A stretch of DNA of 64,000 bases from Asanoa sp. WMMD1127 (GCF_029626225.1 NZ_JARUBP010000001.1:868001-932000); one strand, 5' to 3'. Shown: positions 45,330 through 53,602, counted from the stretch's first letter. Numbers and translations: made by a program. The notes: a model not told the origin generated them from the sequence alone.

Positions 45330-45348
45330 CTCAGGGTGGGCTCAGGGT
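45330..45348. promoter_or_regulatory. Direct repeat upstream of the PspC gene
   Basis: CTCAGGGT occurs at 45330-45337 and 45341-45348, exactly one helical turn (11 bp) apart, between the divergent kinase and PspC genes and 47 bp before the PspC start. A binding site for the adjacent response regulator is a reasonable guess. Confidence 0.4.
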
Positions 45349-45394
45349 CGGCGCCGGAGGCCGCTCGGGCGGGCGCGCCGCCAGTATCGACGCT

Positions 45395-46855
45395 ATGACC
45401 GAGACCCCCGAGACACCGGCCGGCGGCCCGCGCCCGGCGGACGAGGCCGCCGCCCCGCCGCCCGGCCCACCACCGCCGCCACCGCCCGGCGCCGGCCCCG
45501 TGCCCGGCACGGCCGGCTTCGCCACCCGCTACGGGCTGGTCCGCCCGCACAACGGGCGCTATCTCGCCGGGGTCTGCGCCGCGATCGGGCGCGCCACCAA
45601 CACCGACCCGATCCTGTGGCGGGTGTTGTTCGCCGTGCTCACCGTGTTCTTCGCGGTGGGTGTGCTGCTCTACGTGACGGCGTGGCTGCTCACCCCGGCC
45701 GAGGGCGACACCGCCTCGCCGATCGAGTCGGTGCTCGGCAAGGGCCGGTCCAGCATGTCGCCGGTCACCGCGATCATCCTCGGCGTGGGCTGCACGGTGC
45801 TGTTCGGCTTCCTGGTCACCGACCCGTTCCGCGCCGTCCTGCTCGGCGCCGTGATCCTCGTGGGAGGAGCGTTGCTGCTCAACCGCAACCAGCACGGGCC
45901 GCAGCCGGTGCCCTCCGGCGGCCCCGTCGACCAGCGGCTGACCTGGTCGACCGTCTCGCCGTGGGCCGGCAGCGCCCCGTGGCAGTCGACGGCGCAACAG
46001 CCGGCCCAGGCCGCGCCCGTCACCGCCCCCGCCGCGGCCCCGCCGCCGGTCGCGGTCGACGAGCCGACCCGGGCGTACGAGCAGCCACCGCCGACCGCGC
46101 CGTTCCCGCCCGCCACCGGGCCGTTCCCGCCCCGGCAGCAGCCCGGCTACCAGCCGCCGTTCGCGCCCCACGGGCCGTACGGTGGCCCGCCGCCCCCGCC
46201 TCCCCCGGCGCCCGTGCGGCCTCCCAAGCCGCCGAAGCCGCCCAAGGAGCGCTCGGCCCTGGGCTTCGCGACGTTCTCCATGATCTTCGTGGCGATGGGC
46301 GTCGTGGCGATGCTCGACCTGCTCAACGTGCTGCGCGTGCGGCCGACGACGTACTTCGCCGCCGCCTTGCTCACCATCGCCCTGGGCCTGCTGGTCGGCG
46401 CGTGGCTCGGCCGGGCCCGGTGGCTGATCGCGCTCGGACTGGCCGCCGCCGCGGCGCTGGGCATCTCGTCGATCGCGGAATATCAGGTCGACCACGACCG
46501 GCTCGGTGGGCGCGACGTCGTCTGGGAGCCGCGCTCGATGACCGAGCTCCGGCCCAGCTACCGCCTGCCGTTCGGCGACGCTCGGCTCGACCTGACCACC
46601 CTCGACTTCACCGGCCAGACCCGCGAGGTCGACGTCACCCTCAACGCCGGCGACCTGGAGATCCGGGTGCCCGAGAACGTCGACGTCGTGGCCGACGTCA
46701 ACATCGACGCCGGTGACGCGGACGTCTTCGACCGGTCGCTGAGCGGCATCGGCCAGCAGACGACCGTGGCCGACAACGGCGCCGACGGCGTCGGCGGCGG
46801 CACGCTGCGCCTCTACGTGCACGTCAACACCGGACGGGTGGAGGTGACCCGATGA
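45395..46855 (+). CDS. PspC-domain membrane protein with proline-rich linker and C-terminal adhesin-like beta domain
   Basis: The 486-residue protein has a short Pro-rich N-terminal tail and a PspC domain (RYLAGVCAAIGRATNTDP...VLLYVTAWLL). Two more helices follow, then a long Pro/Ala-rich linker (residues 170-280), another set of helices, and a C-terminal beta-rich region with repeated short strands (DVTLNAGDLEIRVPENVDVVADVNI, split after GDL). The tail resembles bacterial DUF4097/cell-wall-active domains. It is probably the output or input of the kinase system encoded divergently. ATG 45395 is chosen over an upstream GC-rich extension. Confidence 0.82.
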   Translation: MTETPETPAGGPRPADEAAAPPPGPPPPPPPGAGPVPGTAGFATRYGLVRPHNGRYLAGVCAAIGRATNTDPILWRVLFAVLTVFFAVGVLLYVTAWLLTPAEGDTASPIESVLGKGRSSMSPVTAIILGVGCTVLFGFLVTDPFRAVLLGAVILVGGALLLNRNQHGPQPVPSGGPVDQRLTWSTVSPWAGSAPWQSTAQQPAQAAPVTAPAAAPPPVAVDEPTRAYEQPPPTAPFPPATGPFPPRQQPGYQPPFAPHGPYGGPPPPPPPAPVRPPKPPKPPKERSALGFATFSMIFVAMGVVAMLDLLNVLRVRPTTYFAAALLTIALGLLVGAWLGRARWLIALGLAAAAALGISSIAEYQVDHDRLGGRDVVWEPRSMTELRPSYRLPFGDARLDLTTLDFTGQTREVDVTLNAGDLEIRVPENVDVVADVNIDAGDADVFDRSLSGIGQQTTVADNGADGVGGGTLRLYVHVNTGRVEVTR

Positions 46856-47169
46856 AGCCGCACCGCACCGACCTGCTCTCGCTGATCTTCGCGATCATCT
46901 TCCTGGCCATCTTCGGCTGGTGGGTGTTCGCCCAGGTCGTCCACGTCGACGTGCCGGCCGCCGGCTGGTGGGTCGCCTTCGGGCTGATCCTTCTCGGCCT
47001 GCTGGGCCTGGTGGGCGCCATCCGGTCGGCCCGCAACGCGAACGCGGCCCAACAGCCGGCCGTCGATCCGGACACGTCGATCGACCTCGAGCCGGTGTCA
47101 CCGGCCGAGCCCACGGCCGACCTCGGGGAGCCGGTCTCGACCCCGCCGCGCGGTCAAAGCCACGCCTAG
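46852..47169 (+). CDS. Small two-helix membrane protein
   Basis: The 105-residue protein has two hydrophobic segments (LLSLIFAIIFLAIFGWWVF and WWVAFGLILLGLLGLVGAI) and a hydrophilic acidic C-terminal tail. It overlaps the PspC gene by four bases (ATGA), so it is co-translated with it and probably part of the same envelope module. No named function. Confidence 0.7.
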   Translation: MKPHRTDLLSLIFAIIFLAIFGWWVFAQVVHVDVPAAGWWVAFGLILLGLLGLVGAIRSARNANAAQQPAVDPDTSIDLEPVSPAEPTADLGEPVSTPPRGQSHA

Positions 47170-47285
47170 CGCGCCGAGCCACCTATGCTGGCCGGTGGAG
47201 GTTCTGCCTCCGCCGGCCAGCGCCATGTTCCGGTCCTGCCGAGCCGCCGGCCTGTTGATCTCGACTGCTGAGGAGCCAGCCCGTT

Positions 47286-48533
47286 ATGACCGCCTCGCCC
47301 GCGCACTCGGCCGACCGCGGCCGCGACAGCTTCGGCCCGCGCGCCGCGCGCACGCTCGCCGCCGAGCTCGCCCGCCACGCCGGCCCGAAGACCGGCCTCG
47401 TGGTCGGAGCGGCCCCGGGGTCGGCGGTGCTCCAGGCCGCGTTCGACGCGCTGCTGCCCGGCGACGCGCTGGTCGTCACGCCCGGCGCGGGCACCACCAG
47501 CGCCGCGCTGCGGGCCCACGTCCACCAGCAGGGCCAGTGGATCGCCGACCGCGTGCGGGTCGCCGAGTCCGTCGGTGAGGCCGACCCGGCCCAGGCCGTG
47601 ATCATCGCCGAGCCGCTGACCGGGTCCGCCGAGGACGCCCGGGCCACCGTCGACGGGCTGGCCAAATACCTGGCCGACGGCGGCGTGCTCACCGTCGCCG
47701 CGCCCGCGCTGCCAGGATTGACCGGTGGCGCCGCCGCCGAGCTCGACCGGCAGGCCGCGCTGTTCGGTGTCGGCTCCGACCTCGTGCTGGCCAACCGGCC
47801 GCCGATGCGGGTGCACCGGCTGCGCTTCTCCCCCGCCGACGTCGCGACGGCCGACCGGCTGGCGCCGGCCTACCGGCCGTCGAGCGTCCCACTGACCCGC
47901 ACGATGCACATCGACTCCAACGGCGTCGCCGCCGCCGGGATCGCCCTCGGTGTGGCCGCGCTGACCCGCCGGGCCCGGCCGCAGTCCAAGCTGTGGCTGG
48001 TGCCGGCGCTGGCGGCGCTGCCCGTGGCGGCGTTCTTCCGCGACCCCGAGCGAGACGTGCCGGAAGATGCGACCGCGGTGGTGGCCGCGTCCGACGGCAA
48101 GGTGCTGTCGGTCGACCGGGTCACCGACGAGCGGTTCGGCGACGGCGAGTTCCTGCGGGTCGCCGTCTTCCTCTCGGTCCTCGACGTGCACGTCAACCGC
48201 AGCCCGGTGGCCGGCAAGGTGGTCGACTACTTCGTCACCGACGGCGGCTACGCGGCGGCGATGAACCCGGCGGCCGAGCACAACGTGGCGGCCTACACCG
48301 TGCTCGACACCGCGCGCGGCACCGTCGTGGTGGCCCAGCGGACCGGCCTGATCGCCCGCCGGATCGTGCAGCGGGCGCCGGTCGGCGCGCTGCTGGCCCG
48401 CGGCGAGCGCTTCGGCCTGATCCGGTTCGGCTCGCGGACCGACGTCTACCTGCCCGCCGGCACCGCCGACGCGCTGGTGGCGCCCGGCGACCGCGTGGTC
48501 GGCGGCGCCTCGGTGATCGCCCGCTGGCGTTAG
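47286..48533 (+). CDS. psd: Phosphatidylserine decarboxylase with N-terminal methyltransferase-like domain
   Basis: The C-terminal half is a proenzyme of the archaeal-type Psd family: FLSVLDVHVNRSPVAGKV, the catalytic AAEHNV segment and the self-cleavage site FGS (RFGSRTDVYLP), where Ser becomes the pyruvoyl group. It makes phosphatidylethanolamine. The N-terminal 190 residues are unusual for Psd and look like a Rossmann/methyltransferase-type domain (GLVVGAAPGSAVLQAAF, ALVVTPGAGTTSAAL, ADGGVLTVAAPAL), possibly non-catalytic. Total 415 residues. The partner pssA lies 5 kb away, beyond the biotin operon, instead of directly adjacent. Confidence 0.88.
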   Translation: MTASPAHSADRGRDSFGPRAARTLAAELARHAGPKTGLVVGAAPGSAVLQAAFDALLPGDALVVTPGAGTTSAALRAHVHQQGQWIADRVRVAESVGEADPAQAVIIAEPLTGSAEDARATVDGLAKYLADGGVLTVAAPALPGLTGGAAAELDRQAALFGVGSDLVLANRPPMRVHRLRFSPADVATADRLAPAYRPSSVPLTRTMHIDSNGVAAAGIALGVAALTRRARPQSKLWLVPALAALPVAAFFRDPERDVPEDATAVVAASDGKVLSVDRVTDERFGDGEFLRVAVFLSVLDVHVNRSPVAGKVVDYFVTDGGYAAAMNPAAEHNVAAYTVLDTARGTVVVAQRTGLIARRIVQRAPVGALLARGERFGLIRFGSRTDVYLPAGTADALVAPGDRVVGGASVIARWR

Positions 48534-49126
48534 TCGATGCCGCGGGCGGTGAGCGCGTCCGCGAGGTCGTCGGAGTGCTTGAGCGCCATGATCAATAGAG
48601 GCACGACAAAGGCCAACGGCGCCACGGGTACGCCGCGGGCGCGCTGTGCCTCGCGGATCTGCGCGGCGTAGCCGGCGATGACCGGGATCGTCGTGATGGT
48701 CATCGAGAGCATCAGGGCGACCCGGCTCGGGTTGACGCCGAACCGGCGCAACGGCGTCAGCGCCCGCTCGATCGCGTCGACGAGATCCTCGGTGCGGGTG
48801 GTCAGGGTGACGAGGTTGGCCAGCAGGATCACCACGACCACCCGCGCGACGTTGGCCGCCACGGTCAGCGCCGGCAGGAAGAAGACCTGGCCGAGCACCA
48901 TCACCAGCACCACCCAGCGCAGCCGCCAGGCCTGCCGGCCCAGCTCCGGCAGGCCGAGGCCGGCGAGCAGATAGCCGGCGGCGACCGCGGCGGCCATCCC
49001 GCCCAGCGTCCACGGGCTGGTCGGAGCCAGCGAGACGGCCAGCGCGACGGCCATCACCACGAGCAGCTTCGGCCCGGCCGGCAGCCGGTGCAGCACGCTG
49101 TCGCCGGGGCGATAGAGCGAGATCAC
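48530..49126 (-). CDS. bioN: ECF transporter transmembrane component, BioN-like
   Basis: The 198-residue membrane protein is the T-component of an energy-coupling-factor importer, with the family's coupling helices and Ala-Arg-Gly signature: SRVALMLSMTITTIP and EAQRARGVPVA. It is short, as BioN proteins are. GTG 49126 overlaps the ATPase stop (GTGA). With BioY and the ATPase in the same operon it should form the BioMNY biotin transporter. Its stop overlaps the convergent psd stop by four bases. Confidence 0.87.
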   Translation of the reverse strand: MISLYRPGDSVLHRLPAGPKLLVVMAVALAVSLAPTSPWTLGGMAAAVAAGYLLAGLGLPELGRQAWRLRWVVLVMVLGQVFFLPALTVAANVARVVVVILLANLVTLTTRTEDLVDAIERALTPLRRFGVNPSRVALMLSMTITTIPVIAGYAAQIREAQRARGVPVAPLAFVVPLLIMALKHSDDLADALTARGID

Positions 49127-49812
49127 GCCGCGTCCTGGTCGCGTTCGTAGCGGGCGATCACCGGGCCCGGCTCGCCCAGGTCGACCAGCTTGCCCTCGTC
49201 GAACCGGAGCGCGATGTCGCACCGGGCGGCCAGTCGCAGGTCGTGGGTGGCCAGCACGAGCTGCTGGTCCATCTCGTCGAGCAGGAAACGGGCGATCCGC
49301 CGGCTGTTGGCCGCGTCCAGGTAGGCGGTCGGTTCGTCCGCCACGACCAGGCTCGGCTCGCCGATCAGCACCGCGCAGAGGGCGAGCAGCTGCTTCTGGC
49401 CGCCGGAGAGCGTGTGTGCCGGCGAGTCCGCGTACTCGGTGAGGCCCATCCTCCGCAGCGCCGCCGCGACGCGCGCGCGGACCTCCGGGCGGGACAGGCC
49501 GCGCCCGCGCAGCGAGAACGCCGCGTCCTCCGCGACCGTCGGCATGATGATCTGGGTGTCGGGGTTGCTGAACACGAAACCGACCCGCCGGCGCAGCTGC
49601 CGCGACTGCCGGCCGGGGTCGAGCCCGTGCACGCGTACCTCGCCGGTGGTGGGGCTGACCAGGCCGTTGAGCGTGCGGGCGAAGGTGGACTTGCCGGAGC
49701 CGTTGGCGCCGATCACCGCGATCCGGCGCTGGTCGAGCCGCACCGAGACGTCACGCAGGGCCGTCCGGCCGGGGTACTCGACCGTGACGCCCGTCAGGGC
49801 GATGTCCCTCAT
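49123..49812 (-). CDS. bioM: ECF transporter ATPase, BioM-like
   Basis: The 229-residue ABC ATPase has Walker A GANGSGKST, Q-loop FSNPDTQIIMPTV (the NPDTQ form typical of ECF ATPases), signature LSGGQKQLL, Walker B LVVADEPTAYLD and switch His LATHD. It starts at ATG 49812, overlapping the thiolase stop by four bases. It energises uptake by the BioY/BioN pair. Confidence 0.9.
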   Translation of the reverse strand: MRDIALTGVTVEYPGRTALRDVSVRLDQRRIAVIGANGSGKSTFARTLNGLVSPTTGEVRVHGLDPGRQSRQLRRRVGFVFSNPDTQIIMPTVAEDAAFSLRGRGLSRPEVRARVAAALRRMGLTEYADSPAHTLSGGQKQLLALCAVLIGEPSLVVADEPTAYLDAANSRRIARFLLDEMDQQLVLATHDLRLAARCDIALRFDEGKLVDLGEPGPVIARYERDQDAA

Positions 49813-50927
49813 CTGACCACCTGGAACAGCGCGGCGACCCCGAGGCCCCCACCGACCGCGGCGGTGGCCAGGCCCAGCGTGCCGGCCGGGGCGCCGCCGC
49901 GGACCAGCCGGCTGAACAGCCGCACGACGCTGACCGCGGCGCTGGCGCCCCACGGGTGGCCGAGCGCGAGCGCGCCGCCGTCGGCGCAGACGCGGGCGTC
50001 GACGTCGGTGCCGTCGGCCAGGCCGAGTCGGGTGAGGGCGGCCAGCGCCTGCGCGGCGAACGCTTCGACGATCTCGATGGCCGCGACGTCGTCGAGGGTG
50101 GTTCCGGCTTCTCGCAGGAGGCGCTCGACGGCCGGCACCGGGCCGAGGCCGGGCAGGGCGGGGTCACACCCGACGGTGGCGGCGGCGACGAGCGCTAGAC
50201 CGGGGCCGCCGGGCGCGAGCATGACCGCGGCGGCGCCGTCGCTGTCGCGGCAGGAGTTGCCCGCCGTGAGGGTGCCGCCATGCGCGGGGAAGAGGGGCGG
50301 AAACCGGTCGAGCATCCCGGGTACGCGGGCCCGCGGGCCCGTGTCGGCCGCGACGTCGCCGAGTGGCACCAGTTCGGCCCGGAAGCCGCCGCTGTCCCGG
50401 GTGTGCACGGCGCGGCGGTGGCTGCGGGCGGCGTACGCGTCCTGGCGTGCGCGGTCGATGGTGTCGTGGACGGCCAGGTCCTGCGCGGCCCGGACCATGT
50501 CGGGGTCGGGATGGCCGGGCGGCGCGAACGGCGCCCGGGCGTAGGGCCGGCCGTCGGCGATCCGGGTCGGCGCGGTCGAGCAGCTCTCGACGCCGCCGGC
50601 GATCCGTGGGCGGTGGTCGCCGGCCTGGATGGCCTGTGCGGCGGTGATGATCGCCGCGAGGCCGCTGCCGCACTGGCGGTCGATGGTCATCCCGGGCACC
50701 GCGGTGTCGAGGTCGGCGGCGAGGGCGGCGACTCGGGCGATGTTGCCACCGGGACCCATGCAGTTGCCCAGCACCACGTCGGCCACGTCGCCCGGCGCGT
50801 CGTCCACGCAGGCCCGGATCACCGGTGCGGCCAGCTCGGCGGCGGTCAGGTGGGCGAGGGCGCCGCCTTTCGCGGCGATCGGCGTGCGCCGGGCAGCGAC
50901 GACGACAGCGGTGTGCGGCTCAACCAA
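49809..50927 (-). CDS. Thiolase-family protein lacking the second active-site Cys
   Basis: The 372-residue protein has the thiolase nucleophile Cys in DRQCGSGLAAI (about residue 84) and the catalytic His of GGALALGHPWGAS. The second Cys expected in a segment such as TMCIGGGMG is replaced (TAAVGGGLG). It may therefore lack ordinary thiolysis or Claisen activity, or work with an altered base. It sits in a biotin-transport operon, after an acyl-CoA ligase gene. The start is probably TTG 50927, overlapping the ligase stop. A role in converting an acyl-CoA related to pimelate is speculative. Confidence 0.78.
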   Translation of the reverse strand: MVEPHTAVVVAARRTPIAAKGGALAHLTAAELAAPVIRACVDDAPGDVADVVLGNCMGPGGNIARVAALAADLDTAVPGMTIDRQCGSGLAAIITAAQAIQAGDHRPRIAGGVESCSTAPTRIADGRPYARAPFAPPGHPDPDMVRAAQDLAVHDTIDRARQDAYAARSHRRAVHTRDSGGFRAELVPLGDVAADTGPRARVPGMLDRFPPLFPAHGGTLTAGNSCRDSDGAAAVMLAPGGPGLALVAAATVGCDPALPGLGPVPAVERLLREAGTTLDDVAAIEIVEAFAAQALAALTRLGLADGTDVDARVCADGGALALGHPWGASAAVSVVRLFSRLVRGGAPAGTLGLATAAVGGGLGVAALFQVVR

Positions 50928-52131
50928 TCCGGGTCACCCGTCCCTCGATGGCGGCGTGCTTGATCTGCTCGCGGGCCGGCTTGCCCGCCGCGGTGCGCGG
51001 CAGCCGGTCGGTCCAGAACCAGCGGCGCGGGCGGTGGCTGCCGGTGAGCAGCGAGCCGGCGCTGGCCCGCAGTTCGGCCACGGTCGGCGGGCGCCGGCCG
51101 GGCTCGGTCTCGATCAGGGCAGCGACCAACTCGCCGGTCCGCTCGTGCGGGAGCGCGAACACCACGGCGTCGGCGATGCCGTCGATGCCGAGCAGGGCCG
51201 CCTCGACGTCTTCGGGCACGACGGTCGCGGCGGCGGTGAGGATCGCGCCGTCGCTGCGGCCGCGCAGCCGGAGCGGTGCGTCGGTGTCCACGAGATCGCC
51301 CACGGTGCCCCAGCCGTCGGCGGTGCGGCGGAAAGGGCCGTCGGCGGTGCCCAGGTAGCCGCTGGCGAAATAGGCGGAGCGCACCCAGAGCACGCCGTCC
51401 TCGACCCGCAGCTCCACGCCGTCGAACGGGCGGAGCCCCTGCCCGTCGGGGTCGACGGCGACGAACGACAACTCGGCGGCGCCGTAGTAGCTGATCACCT
51501 GGATGCCGCCGGCCTCGGCCCGTCGGCGCAGCGCCGGGTCGAGCCGGGCGCCGCCGATCAGCGCGACCCGCAGCCGATGGGTGGCCCGGGACTCGACGAC
51601 GTCACGCAGCGCGTACGGGGTGCCGTGCAGGACGGTGGCCTCGGTCAGATCCGATGTGGACACCGCGTGTCGGCGGGGCAGCACCACGGTGGCACCGATG
51701 CTCCGGGCGTGCGCGACGGAGAACATCGTCACCGAGGAGACCAGCGGCGACGGCAGGTAGACGACGTCGTCCTTCGTCAGCCCGGTCAGCCGCTCGACGC
51801 CGGCGAAGGAGGCGGCCCAGGACGCGGCGGTCCGCACGATCATCCGGGGCGCGCCGGTGCTGCCCGAGGTGAACGTGCCCCACCCCATCCCAGGTACGGG
51901 CGCCGCGGCCTCGACCCGCCCCCGCAGGCGGGCCCAGTAGTCGTCGTCCCAACGGTCGTCACCGATCAGCGGCACGCCGCCGGCGTCGTGCACCGCGAGC
52001 GCCGTCAGCAGCGCCTCGACCCGGTCCCGCGCGCGGATGGGCACCACCCGCCCCGGCACGTCGACGCCGCTCGCGGCCGTGCTCCGGCCAGGCAGGTCGA
52101 CGGTGGTGTCTCCACACCGCAGCACGCTCAT
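50920..52131 (-). CDS. Acyl-CoA ligase (AMP-forming), short form, in the biotin operon
   Basis: The 403-residue adenylate-forming enzyme has the P-loop FTSGSTGAPRM, SYYGAAELS, the GDLVDTD Asp, the hinge LRGRSDG and the C-terminal catalytic Lys in RTAAGKPAR. At about 400 residues it is shorter than typical fatty acyl-CoA ligases and nearer in size to MenE-type enzymes. Co-transcription with bioY suggests it activates a biotin-pathway acid such as pimelate, or another carboxylate imported or salvaged with biotin; this is inference. ATG 52131 overlaps the bioY stop (ATGA). Confidence 0.82.
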   Translation of the reverse strand: MSVLRCGDTTVDLPGRSTAASGVDVPGRVVPIRARDRVEALLTALAVHDAGGVPLIGDDRWDDDYWARLRGRVEAAAPVPGMGWGTFTSGSTGAPRMIVRTAASWAASFAGVERLTGLTKDDVVYLPSPLVSSVTMFSVAHARSIGATVVLPRRHAVSTSDLTEATVLHGTPYALRDVVESRATHRLRVALIGGARLDPALRRRAEAGGIQVISYYGAAELSFVAVDPDGQGLRPFDGVELRVEDGVLWVRSAYFASGYLGTADGPFRRTADGWGTVGDLVDTDAPLRLRGRSDGAILTAAATVVPEDVEAALLGIDGIADAVVFALPHERTGELVAALIETEPGRRPPTVAELRASAGSLLTGSHRPRRWFWTDRLPRTAAGKPAREQIKHAAIEGRVTRIG

Positions 52132-52715
52132 GCGCCGGCTCGCCGGAAGCCGGTCGGATTGCCGAAAGCACGGGGGTACGCGCGCCAGAGCGCCATCGTT
52201 ATCACCGTGGCGGCGACGGTCTTGAGCAGGTCGCCGGGGAGGAAGGCGGCGCTGGTGACCGCGGTCTTGGCCACGGACAGGCCGGTGATCGCCGACTGCA
52301 CCGGGATGCCGATCGCGTACACCACCAGCGCTCCGCCCACGAAGCAGCCGAGCGCGGTGCGCCACCAGACCGGCGGCCGGTTGGCGAGCCGCACGATCAG
52401 CCCGACCACGAAAGCGCCGAGGATCCAGCCGATCAGGAAGCCGGCCGAGGGACCGACGAAGACGCCGGCGCCGCCGCGGCCGCCGGAGAGCAGCGGCAGC
52501 CCGGCCAGCACGAGCACGAGGAAGACGACCACGGCGGCCGCCCCACGCCAGGCGCCGAGCACCGCGCCGGCGAGCATGACACCGAGGGTCTGGGCGGTGA
52601 TCGGCACCGGACCGCCGATCGGTATCGCGCCCGGAATACCCAGCACCGCCAGGATGGCCGCGAAGGCCACGATCCTGGTGATGTCGCGCGTCTCGAACCT
52701 GCGCGCCTCGTCCAT
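52128..52715 (-). CDS. bioY: Biotin ECF transporter S component
   Basis: The 195-residue BioY has six hydrophobic segments and family motifs: PIGGPVPITAQTLGVMLAGA near the N-terminus, GLPLLSGGRGGAGVFVGPSA (the Gly-rich substrate loop) and GFLIGW. It is the first gene of a five-gene operon, bioY-ligase-thiolase-bioM-bioN, in which every junction overlaps. GGAGAGGG precedes ATG 52715. Three TetR-type operators lie immediately upstream. Confidence 0.93.
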   Translation of the reverse strand: MDEARRFETRDITRIVAFAAILAVLGIPGAIPIGGPVPITAQTLGVMLAGAVLGAWRGAAAVVVFLVLVLAGLPLLSGGRGGAGVFVGPSAGFLIGWILGAFVVGLIVRLANRPPVWWRTALGCFVGGALVVYAIGIPVQSAITGLSVAKTAVTSAAFLPGDLLKTVAATVITMALWRAYPRAFGNPTGFRRAGA

Positions 52716-52729
52716 CGGCTCCCTCTCCT

Positions 52730-52772
52730 TGAACGCCGTTCACCTGAACACCGTTCTCCTGAACGGCGTTCA
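52730..52772. promoter_or_regulatory. Three BioQ-like operators
   Basis: TGAACGCCGTTCA (52730-52742), TGAACACCGTTCT (52745-52757) and TGAACGGCGTTCA (52760-52772) are three TGAAC-N3-GTTCA palindromes, each starting exactly 15 bp after the last. They fill the space between divergent bioY and the tetR gene. The motif matches the general form of BioQ sites known from corynebacterial and mycobacterial biotin regulons. Confidence 0.85.
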
Positions 52773-52785
52773 CTATAGTGGCGGC

Positions 52786-53391
52786 ATGCCGAGATCGGAT
52801 AGCGCCCGCAACACGCGCGAGGATGTCGTCAGCGCGGCTCTAGGAATCCTGGACCAGCAGGGCCTCCCCGACCTGACGATGCGCCACCTGGCCACGACCC
52901 TCGGCGTCGCCGCCAGCGCCCTCTACTGGCACTTCCCCAACAAGCAGACCCTGCTCGCGGCGGTCTCGGACCGCATCATCGCGGGCGCCCGCCCGCCGGC
53001 CCCGGCCGACGACTGGCGATCCGCGGTCCGCGGGGAAGCCGCAGCGCTGCACGACGCACTACTGGCCTACAAGGACGGCGCGGAGGTCGTGTCGAGCACG
53101 CTGGCGTTGGGCTTGGGCGGGTCGGGCCTGCAGCGGCGGCTGGCCGTCGCGATCGGCGGGGGCGGCTTCGACGACCAGACCGCGGACCTGGCGGCCGAGA
53201 CCATGGTCCATTTCATCGTGGGCCACGCCTTCCACCGCCAGCAGCGCATCCAGGCCGACAGCTTGGGCGCGGTCGCCGAGCCCCACTCCCTGGACCATGC
53301 GGATCCGACGGCGCCGCAGGCCTTCGACCTCGGCATCACGCTGCTCGTGGCCGGCCTGGAAAGCCAGGCCCGGTTGGCCGGCGGAGGGTGA
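52786..53391 (+). CDS. bioQ: TetR-family repressor, BioQ-like
   Basis: The 201-residue protein has a TetR HTH (TREDVVSAALGILDQQGLPD, TMRHLATTLGVAASALYWHFPNK) and a helical ligand/dimerisation domain. Its position divergent from bioY with three TGAAC-N3-GTTCA sites between them argues for BioQ, the actinobacterial biotin-regulon repressor. ATG 52786 follows TATAGT (52774-52779) by six bases, so the transcript is probably leaderless and its promoter is covered by the third operator. Confidence 0.8.
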   Translation: MPRSDSARNTREDVVSAALGILDQQGLPDLTMRHLATTLGVAASALYWHFPNKQTLLAAVSDRIIAGARPPAPADDWRSAVRGEAAALHDALLAYKDGAEVVSSTLALGLGGSGLQRRLAVAIGGGGFDDQTADLAAETMVHFIVGHAFHRQQRIQADSLGAVAEPHSLDHADPTAPQAFDLGITLLVAGLESQARLAGGG

Positions 53392-53407
53392 TTCTCGGAG
53401 CCGACAT

Positions 53408-53435
53408 GCTTTGGCATGTACGTACGTGCCGAAGC
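53408..53435. promoter_or_regulatory. 28-bp near-perfect palindrome
   Basis: GCTTTGGCATGTAC is followed by its near-complement (GTACGTGCCGAAGC); only two symmetric positions fail to match. It lies 17 bp after the tetR stop. Function unknown; it could be an operator or a cruciform-forming terminator. Confidence 0.55.
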
Positions 53436-53478
53436 AGGTGCGCTCCCGCGACGTCACCCCGCCCGCAGGCTGTGGATC

Positions 53479-53500
53479 GCTGGTGTTGATCAACACCAGC
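53479..53500. promoter_or_regulatory. 22-bp perfect palindrome
   Basis: GCTGGTGTTGA is followed immediately by its exact complement, with no spacer. Such loop-free symmetry is poor as an RNA hairpin but typical of a dimer-binding operator. No gene start is adjacent (the nearest genes end here), which is odd. Confidence 0.55.
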
Positions 53501-53550
53501 TCGCATACCAAACCCAGGTGCCCACGGGTCACCGCATTCGTGGCGCAACG

Positions 53551-53588
53551 ACCGCGGCCCCCGCCCGAAGAAGGGCGAGGGCCGCGGT
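53551..53588. terminator. Terminator downstream of pssA
   Basis: A 16-bp stem with one mismatch (left arm ACCGCGGCCCCCGCCC) and loop GAAGAA lies 14 bp beyond the pssA stop and 160 bp after the tetR stop. It may serve both convergent genes. Confidence 0.75.
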
Positions 53589-53602
53589 GTGCGACGGGAA
53601 GG

